Below, in pieces: positions 24,831 to 30,639 of a stretch of 30,639 nucleotides of DNA. The DNA is taken from assembly GCA_048883105.1 (NCBI GenBank), contig JBHLQY010000025.1:1-30639 (forward strand), given 5' to 3'. Positions within the stretch are counted from its first letter, which is position 1; every line of letters starts with the position of its first letter. The notes beneath the pieces are model-generated. The model was not told the DNA's origin. It made no database searches and saw only the letters and a list, made by a program, of their open reading frames with translations. The position numbers and the translations under genes were made by a program. The stretch comes from LW40-45 sp048883105. Lineage in GTDB: Archaea; Asgardarchaeota; Lokiarchaeia; Sigyniarchaeales; SOKP01.

Positions 24831-26183
24831 ATGTCTTATCTTGAAAGAACTCTCTCTTGGTTTTTAAAAAATCAAATCTTTGGAGGGATTCAAAAATTGA
24901 AGCGGAAGGAGTATTTACCTTTCGCACTCATAACTCTCTATATTATGACACTTAATACAATCTTGGCCATACTTTATAATTTGAATATTTTAATATCCCT
25001 AAGAATCATTCGGTTCTTGTTTTTATTAGAGCTATTTGTTTCATTTGGTATAATAATTTCTGGTATCTTGATTGGAAGGATTAAAAGTCTTTTCTTATAC
25101 TATATAGTTGCATTCATTATTCTTGGTCTCTTTATTTTTGCCCTTTTTTATTTTGAATGGGAATATAGCCACGTGTTTTTTAGATATTCTAAATTGTTTT
25201 ACCTTTTAATATGGATTCTTGTTTCTTCATTGTCTTTGTTTTTTTTAACACTTTATTTCTTTACATCATTTCCTAAGAAAGTAATTACACTTGGCATGCC
25301 AAATGAACATATTTTTTTTGGTTATCTCATAAAAATTATAATCTTTGTATCCATTCCACTTTACATCTTATTAATAATGTTTAGCTTTTCTATAGGAGGC
25401 TTAATTCTTGGTATTTTTGGAATCATCACCATGCTAATTTTATTAATATTGATAAAGAAAGCACCTAAGAAAGTCGAATCCGTTCCTGGAATTGTTAATT
25501 TTGCTACTGCTATTGGATTTTTTTATATATTTATGTTTTTTCATCTAGTGATGAGTTTTTCTACTATAAGCACATCCTTTCCCTCCTTAATTGTAGATAT
25601 GGTTTTTTTATTAATTATTGTTCTTTTTTTAGTTCAGAGCTTTACAAGACGGATTTCTGAGACTCCAACACGATTAAAACCACATGAAGTACCTATTCGC
25701 TTCCAATCGAGACTATTTTTTACAGATCGACTCAGGAATATATTTGGGGAACGAGGACTTGTTTTAATTATCATGGGAATTGCACTTGGTTATCATATGG
25801 CAATTTTAGATTCATTTTTTAAAATAGATATCCCTATACTCCCAGCATTCTTTATACCAAACTTGGAATTGATTACTATTTACCATCGGATTTTTTTAAT
25901 GTGTTCTCTGTTAACAATCTTGATTGCTATTATTGTCTTTAAATCATCAAACCGATTTAAAGAATTTATGGTTGACAAATATACACTAAAACAAGTGTTT
26001 AAATATATAGGGGCGTTTTTTACAAGACCCGAGGGTGAACCATCTCCATTTGAGTTAGGAATGCTTGTTATGGGTAAAAAAATTGGAGATAAGATTAAGA
26101 GCTGGGGAGATAAATGGCAAGAATCGATTAAAAAAATAATTGAAGGTAAAGATAATTCTGAAAATGGATTGCCAGAAAAATGA
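24831..26183 (+). CDS. Polytopic membrane protein of unknown function, about 10 helices
   Basis: I do not recognise this 450-residue protein. About ten hydrophobic segments are visible, roughly at residues 25-52, 62-84, 86-107, 119-142, 157-182, 183-207, 222-244, 252-270, 305-322 and 344-372. A charged stretch (about 273-303, with ETPTRLKPHEVPIRFQ) lies between segments 8 and 9. The C-terminal 75 residues are hydrophilic and probably cytosolic, with a helix rich in Lys and Trp (IKSWGDKWQESIKK). No transporter signature, metal site or signal peptide is evident. The ATG at 24831 sits just behind a TATA-like element, so the mRNA may be leaderless. It converges with the DUF763 gene, 9 bases between stops. 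Confidence 0.75.
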   Translation: MSYLERTLSWFLKNQIFGGIQKLKRKEYLPFALITLYIMTLNTILAILYNLNILISLRIIRFLFLLELFVSFGIIISGILIGRIKSLFLYYIVAFIILGLFIFALFYFEWEYSHVFFRYSKLFYLLIWILVSSLSLFFLTLYFFTSFPKKVITLGMPNEHIFFGYLIKIIIFVSIPLYILLIMFSFSIGGLILGIFGIITMLILLILIKKAPKKVESVPGIVNFATAIGFFYIFMFFHLVMSFSTISTSFPSLIVDMVFLLIIVLFLVQSFTRRISETPTRLKPHEVPIRFQSRLFFTDRLRNIFGERGLVLIIMGIALGYHMAILDSFFKIDIPILPAFFIPNLELITIYHRIFLMCSLLTILIAIIVFKSSNRFKEFMVDKYTLKQVFKYIGAFFTRPEGEPSPFELGMLVMGKKIGDKIKSWGDKWQESIKKIIEGKDNSENGLPEK

Positions 26184-26192
26184 TATTAATCT

Positions 26193-27326
26193 CTATATCA
26201 ACATCTTCCTTGTTTTAAATTTGTAAAGCCTCTTGAGAGCATTTATCTTATCTTTTTTGTTTAAACGGGCTTGATTTATTGCATTTTCTAAGATTTGTGC
26301 ACATCGTTCCATTCTTTTTATATTTGTAAAATAAGGAATTCCATCTTTTCCCCCAACTGCATAAGCATATCTTGCAGGATCTTTCCAACTTGGGGCTTCA
26401 CCCCACATAAACTCAGAGATTAATGCTAATGCTCTTATTAACCCTGGTCCTAAACCTCGGATTTTTAATAACTCAGTATAATCAGTAATAGCTAATTCTT
26501 TTGCCATTTCTACACTCTCCCATTTCAAAGTAAATGGTATTGGCATGTTGAGATGAGGCAAGTTATTGAGCGAAATTGGCTGATTTGGATTAAAGAAGTC
26601 ATCCAACGTCGTTTGATTCCGATCCTTTAACTTACTCAAGTATCTTTTAATTCTTTTTGATCCCTCTGTTATTAAATCCAAAGAAACTTTCCTACATTCG
26701 TGGCTATCCCTCGATGCCATATTTAAAGCTTTGTTTTTAAGGATTTCTGAGCTAATATCAGTATGAGGATCATTTAAGAAGCTATTTAATTCTTGAGAAA
26801 GCCAATGATATCGCCTTGCTTTTTGTATATTATCGTCAATACCCTGTTGTATTATCGCCCAATTGTATTCTGAAACAACCATCAAATGATGGTATAGGGA
26901 GAATCCATCTTGAATTGCAGCATTATCTATTTTTGCTACTAATCTACTTGTTTCACTTAACTCTTCTACATCATCTTCAGAATAATCTAATGATTTTGCG
27001 TTTTTAAGTAAATGATCTTTTACTTTTAATGATGTTTTACCTTTTCCTCCAGCAACAATCAATTTATGATCTTCTGGATTTAAAACTTCTCTTAATACAC
27101 CTCCTAAAACAGTTGTCGTACCACTTGAATGCCAATCATATCCTAATATACAAGATAATCCCTGAAACCAATATGTATCAGATAACTTTTTTAAAATGCC
27201 GTTAGGTCCCTCCTCATCAAATAAAATTTTAAAAATTGGTTTTGCTAATATAACCATTCGTTTAAATAACCACGCTGGTGCTTTACCACCATGCAAAGGA
27301 AGTGTAGCAATACCGACTTTACTCAT
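26193..27326 (-). CDS. DUF763 family protein
   Basis: A 377-residue protein of the DUF763 family, common in archaea and some thermophilic bacteria and without known function. The conserved N-terminal half is intact: GIATLPLHGGKAPAWLFKRM, WFQGLSCILGYDWHSSGTTT, VLGGVLREVL and GGKGKTS. A second conserved block carries SRLVAKIDNAAIQDGFSLYHH and a QGIDDN segment. The C-terminal third contains a helix-hairpin-helix-like stretch (LLKIRGLGPGLIRALALI, about 283-300), which suggests nucleic-acid contact, as often inferred for this family. Cytosolic, no membrane segment. The ATG at 27326 places the family-typical GIATLPLH at residue 5. It looks like a single-gene transcript. Confidence 0.9.
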   Translation of the reverse strand: MSKVGIATLPLHGGKAPAWLFKRMVILAKPIFKILFDEEGPNGILKKLSDTYWFQGLSCILGYDWHSSGTTTVLGGVLREVLNPEDHKLIVAGGKGKTSLKVKDHLLKNAKSLDYSEDDVEELSETSRLVAKIDNAAIQDGFSLYHHLMVVSEYNWAIIQQGIDDNIQKARRYHWLSQELNSFLNDPHTDISSEILKNKALNMASRDSHECRKVSLDLITEGSKRIKRYLSKLKDRNQTTLDDFFNPNQPISLNNLPHLNMPIPFTLKWESVEMAKELAITDYTELLKIRGLGPGLIRALALISEFMWGEAPSWKDPARYAYAVGGKDGIPYFTNIKRMERCAQILENAINQARLNKKDKINALKRLYKFKTRKMLI

Positions 27327-27509
27327 TTAGTTTTCTCAAATTTACTTAAAATTAATTAATAATTTACTATTGTCTTTCAAATTTTTTAAGAAAAAAGATG
27401 GTATAGAATTTTTAATTTATATTTTATAAAAAATATTAAATCTAAAATAAGTTAAAAATAACTGGTAATTTTGGTATTACAGCATCTTTGGTACATACTC
27501 TTAATTAGA

Positions 27510-29273
27510 TTAATCTTTTTTTACCCTCATGTGATCTTCGTATTCCTTTTGTTTCTGTATTTTTTGAGCTTCAACCTCTCGTAGTTTTTTATCTTGGTCT
27601 AATTTGTCTTTATAAAATTTGAGTTGTTTATTTATAATATCTACTTGTCCTTCCCAGCCTCTTTCCTTTAATATGTCTTTTAAATCTAGATACTTTCTTA
27701 TTATATCGTGATAAGGACACGGTACTTCTATACCTCTTTTACGAAATTCAATCTCGTAATCTCTGTGCATTCTATCCGCTTCATTCATAACGTTGTTGAT
27801 TTGATTCTGAAAATCCTCCTCTTCTTTCCTCTTCTTTTCATACTCAGACATATCTTTTTCTTTCTTTGTAAATTTCAATGAGTCTAAATATTCTTGATGC
27901 TTTCTTATTTTCTCTTCCTCAACGTCTCTCAATTTTTCGTCTTGTTCTAACATGTCTTTATAAAATTTTAGTTGTTTATTTATGATATCTACTTGTCCTT
28001 CCCAGCCTCTTTCCTTTAACATTTCTTTTAAATCTAGATATTTTCTTATTATATCGTGATAAGGGCACGGTACTTCTATACCTCTATCTCGAAATTCAAT
28101 CTCGTAATCTCTGTGCATTCTATCCGCTTCATTCATAATGTCGTTGATTTGATTTTGAAAATCCTCCTCTTCTTTCCTCTTCCTTTCGTACTCTGACATA
28201 TCTTTTTCTTTCTTTGTAAATTTCAAGGAGTCTAAATATTCTTTGTGTTTTCTTATTTTCTCTACTTCAACTTCTCTTAAATACTTATCTTGTTCTAATT
28301 TGTTCTTAAGATGTGTTATTTGGTTGGATGCAATTCTAGCTTGTTCACTCCAACCTCTATCAAGGAGCATCTGATGTAAATTCCTATAAATTCCTAGTGC
28401 TTGTTCATAGGGAGGCTCAATTTCGAAATTTCCCTTTTTTATCTCAACCTCGTATTCTCTCACCATTTTATCAGCTTCTTCACCCATATCAGTAATGCGC
28501 TGCTTGAATTGTTTTTCATCCTCTAATGCTGCAAGTTTTTCTGCTCTTTCTCGTTCTTCTTTTTCTCTTAATTTGCGAGCTTCTTCTTCTAATTTAGCTT
28601 CCTGTTCTGCTTTCAATCTCCGCTCTCGCTCTTCTCGAGCTTTTTTTTCCTCTAATCCTTTAAAGTATTGTTCTTTTTCTATTCTCACTCGACTTATCGT
28701 TTTTTGAGTTGTTTGAATTTCATGGGTCCAATTAATCTCTTTAAATAATTCCAAGGAATCATTATATATTTCTAAAGCTTTATCGAATTCATGAGCATTA
28801 ACTAATTCTGAAGCTTTTTCCATTAATTCGTAAGCTTGGTTTGAAACTTTCTCCTCCTTTTCCTTCTTTTCTTTATATAGGGCAATTCTTTGTTCTTCCA
28901 TTTCCTTTTGTTTTCTTACCTGTTCCTCTAATGCAGCGGCTTGTTCAGCATCTAATTTACGTTGTTTCTCTTCCCTAGCTTTTTGTTTTTCTAAACCCTG
29001 AAAATAATGTATTTTTTCTATTTCTAATTGATTAATTGTCTTTTGAATCGTTTGAATTTGGTCTGTCCAATTTATTTCTCTTAAGAGTTCCACTGCCTCA
29101 TTATATAAATTTAATGCTTCCTCATAATCCTTAGTTTTTGCTAATTCTGTAGCTCTTCCCATTAATTCTAAAGCTTGATTTGAAATTTCCTTCTCTCTTC
29201 TTTTCCTTTCTTCATATTGTTTAAGTCTTTGTTCTTTTTCACTATCTTCTACTTTTTTACTATTTTCATTCAT
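27510..29273 (-). CDS. Modular coiled-coil/TPR-like protein with five repeats
   Basis: The protein has 587 residues from the ATG at 29273, which has GGATGA five bases upstream; an ATG at 29282 overlaps that site. Five modules of about 105-120 residues follow one another. Each has a helical hairpin followed by a highly charged Glu/Lys/Arg coiled coil. In modules 1-2 the hairpin is TPR-like (YEEALNLYNEAVEL, then INWTDQIQ). In modules 3-5 it contains Y-E-I-E, PCPYHDIIRKYLDL and a conserved RGWEGQ with the same Trp position. Modules 4 and 5 are nearly identical. No signal peptide or membrane segment is seen. The name of the family is unknown to me; scaffold or filament function is inference. It is divergent from the ATP-grasp gene. 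Confidence 0.85.
   Translation of the reverse strand: MNENSKKVEDSEKEQRLKQYEERKRREKEISNQALELMGRATELAKTKDYEEALNLYNEAVELLREINWTDQIQTIQKTINQLEIEKIHYFQGLEKQKAREEKQRKLDAEQAAALEEQVRKQKEMEEQRIALYKEKKEKEEKVSNQAYELMEKASELVNAHEFDKALEIYNDSLELFKEINWTHEIQTTQKTISRVRIEKEQYFKGLEEKKAREERERRLKAEQEAKLEEEARKLREKEERERAEKLAALEDEKQFKQRITDMGEEADKMVREYEVEIKKGNFEIEPPYEQALGIYRNLHQMLLDRGWSEQARIASNQITHLKNKLEQDKYLREVEVEKIRKHKEYLDSLKFTKKEKDMSEYERKRKEEEDFQNQINDIMNEADRMHRDYEIEFRDRGIEVPCPYHDIIRKYLDLKEMLKERGWEGQVDIINKQLKFYKDMLEQDEKLRDVEEEKIRKHQEYLDSLKFTKKEKDMSEYEKKRKEEEDFQNQINNVMNEADRMHRDYEIEFRKRGIEVPCPYHDIIRKYLDLKDILKERGWEGQVDIINKQLKFYKDKLDQDKKLREVEAQKIQKQKEYEDHMRVKKD
27543..28214 (-). repeat. Recent tandem duplication of a 348-bp coding unit
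   Basis: Two copies with a period of 348 bases (for example the KDMSEYE Met codon at 27849-27851 and again at 28197-28199) are close to identical over long stretches. The period is a multiple of three (116 codons), so the frame is kept. This is the 3' end of the modular coiled-coil gene. Confidence 0.85.
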
Positions 29274-29282
29274 AATTCTCAT

Positions 29283-29617
29283 CCTTTTCTAATTTAGAAT
29301 AATAAAGATACAATTATAATATTATGCTCATAAATCTATGTTTATCTATTAAAATACTTCTTTTTCTTAAAATTAACAGCAATGAAAAAATCTGTTTTTA
29401 AATATTTTCTCATCATTAAATCTAGATTTATATACCATAACTAAAAAAAATAATAACTCCAAATTGATTAAAAATTGATAGGTTTTTCCCCCTCATAAAT
29501 TCAAATCATAATCTTTTTTTTTATTTTCATATTTGATTCTTTATTGCATAAATTTCTTTACTTATTGTCAATATATATAAGTACAACTAAAATAAAATAA
29601 AAATTACCACCTCCAAA
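29283..29617. other. Divergent spacer between the coiled-coil and ATP-grasp genes
   Basis: No gene is visible in these roughly 335 very AT-rich bases. An ATATATATAAG element at about 29571-29581, roughly 40 bases before the ATG at 29618, is a good TATA candidate for the ATP-grasp gene. TTTAAATA at about 29398-29405 is another TATA-like site. ACCACCTCC just before the plus-strand ATG is the complement of a Shine-Dalgarno and cannot act as one on plus. Confidence 0.45.
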
Positions 29618-30639
29618 ATGCCAGATATAATAATATTATCGGGATATAGAAGTGATTGGTTAGAAATTAAAAGAATTCAACAAGCCTCAGAGGATTTAGG
29701 ATATTCACATCAAATATTTTCTGTGGAAGATGTTGGTTGGCCTTTGCTGAAGCCTATAAAGGATTATAGAAAAGACTCCGTCATTATTAACCGATTAGGT
29801 TTAATGTCTCAGGTAAATTATATTCAACCAATGTTATCATTCAATGAATATGAATTATTTAATAATCCCAGCGTCACAACTATTTGTGATAATAAAACAT
29901 TGACGACTGCATGCTTTGAAGCAGCTAAGATTCAGTCAACACCGACAGTCTGGATTCCAATTACAAATTTCCCAAGATTAAGAGTTAAAACGATTAGAAA
30001 ATCTATTATAAATAATATTGAAAGCCAGTTTGATTACCCCGTAGTAATTAAACCAACTGGGGGTGGTCGTGGCTGGAGGGTCACATTTATTAAAAACCAG
30101 GAAGAATTAGATAAATATTTATATGATGACCAACGAATCCTTGCAAATCCATGGGGCTTATACGTTCAACAATACAAGTCTCATATTGCAGATATCAGAG
30201 TAGTGGTTGGTAAAAAGAAGGGCTCACCTTTAGAAATATTTGCGGCATTATTTAGAATCCCCCTGAAGGAACATATAGTCGCCAACACTTCTCAAGGCAA
30301 CCCTTCAGTTAAATTTGAGATCTCTGATAGAGTTAAATCATTGTCATATAAAATGTGCCAGTCTGTATTAGATGGTGCCAATAAATTGGATGGGATTAAA
30401 GATCGAGGCATACTATTAGGGATTGATATAATAGTTAATTCCGATGATATAGACCTAAGAAACACTGTAAGAGATCTTGGAATTCAACTAAAAAACTCAG
30501 AAGAATTTAAATTAACTCACATGAAAAAACAATTTAAAGTGGATTTTGAGGCTAAAGATAAAAAGTTTCATTCAGATATGGATAAATATATGAATCTAGA
30601 TGTCTATCATGAATTAAGAAAGTTGCTTATTGACGGAGC
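29618..30639 (+). CDS. RimK-like ATP-grasp ligase (3' end outside window)
   Basis: The frame is open from the ATG at 29618 to the last base (340 codons, no stop), so the gene continues beyond the window. Residues about 1-95 form a RimK-type preATP-grasp domain (IIILSGYRSDWLEIK, SVIINRLG). The ATP-grasp domain follows: TICDNKTLTTACFEAAKIQSTPT (residues about 88-110), PVVIKPTGGGRGWRVTF (Lys plus glycine-rich loop, about 140-156), YVQQYKSHIADIRVVVG, NTSQGNPSVKFE and GILLGIDIIV. RimK relatives add glutamate or other amino acids to carboxyl groups of proteins or small molecules (RimK, LysX, CofF/MptN). The exact substrate is undetermined. The C-terminal visible part (KLTHMKKQFKVDF onward) is not typical and may be an extra domain. 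Confidence 0.88.
   Translation, partial: MPDIIILSGYRSDWLEIKRIQQASEDLGYSHQIFSVEDVGWPLLKPIKDYRKDSVIINRLGLMSQVNYIQPMLSFNEYELFNNPSVTTICDNKTLTTACFEAAKIQSTPTVWIPITNFPRLRVKTIRKSIINNIESQFDYPVVIKPTGGGRGWRVTFIKNQEELDKYLYDDQRILANPWGLYVQQYKSHIADIRVVVGKKKGSPLEIFAALFRIPLKEHIVANTSQGNPSVKFEISDRVKSLSYKMCQSVLDGANKLDGIKDRGILLGIDIIVNSDDIDLRNTVRDLGIQLKNSEEFKLTHMKKQFKVDFEAKDKKFHSDMDKYMNLDVYHELRKLLIDG

Overview
This is a very AT-rich archaeal chromosome segment. Archaeal markers include SRP19, ribosomal protein eS8 (S8e), an archaeal 20S proteasome beta subunit, a histone, a Hef-type helicase, DUF763 and DUF4443 proteins, and a tRNA-Pro with a bulge-helix-bulge intron. Several features point by inference to an Asgard archaeon, perhaps Lokiarchaeia-like: low GC, a JAMM protease beside a proteasome gene, very long TPR and coiled-coil proteins, a large membrane-anchored coiled-coil protein, and a protein whose domain order recalls the appendage of eukaryotic gamma-COP and adaptins. 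No single gene proves the lineage.

Layout. 1-2030: 3' part of an mtxX-like gene, a small unknown gene and an aldo/keto reductase. 2128-2231: tRNA-Pro(GGG) on the minus strand with a 30-nt intron at an unusual site. 2380-3433: SRP19 and HypA on plus, convergent with rps8e. 3611-5437: proteasome beta, convergent with a DUF4443-JAMM pair. 5572-6564: appendage-like protein with a C-terminal zinc ribbon. 6565-7279: regulatory spacer, histone gene and its poly-T terminator. 7523-9226: PrsW-like membrane protease fused to a zinc ribbon and more membrane segments, followed by a remnant of a PAP2 phosphatase gene (9238-9402). 9491-13428: two related TPR proteins, one of 1081 residues. 13513-15666: Hef-type helicase, convergent with a 1473-residue coiled-coil protein (15671-20092). 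20370-24518: aminotransferase, convergent with a two-gene operon for a GlcD-like flavoprotein and a GlcF/HdrD-like iron-sulfur protein. 24831-29273: polytopic membrane protein, DUF763 protein and a modular coiled-coil/TPR-like protein. 29618-end: start of a RimK-like ATP-grasp ligase, cut by the window edge.

The genes fall into small functional groups rather than one pathway. Protein targeting, synthesis and turnover is represented by SRP19, eS8, proteasome and JAMM. Redox metabolism is represented by the FAD/Fe-S oxidoreductase, aminotransferase and aldo/keto reductase. Chromatin and repair is represented by the histone and Hef helicase. Several large scaffold-like proteins (TPR, coiled coil, appendage-like) are the most unusual content. 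Initiation is mixed: some genes have clear Shine-Dalgarno sites (histone, appendage-like, Fe-S protein), while others have a TATA element so close to the ATG that a leaderless mRNA is likely.
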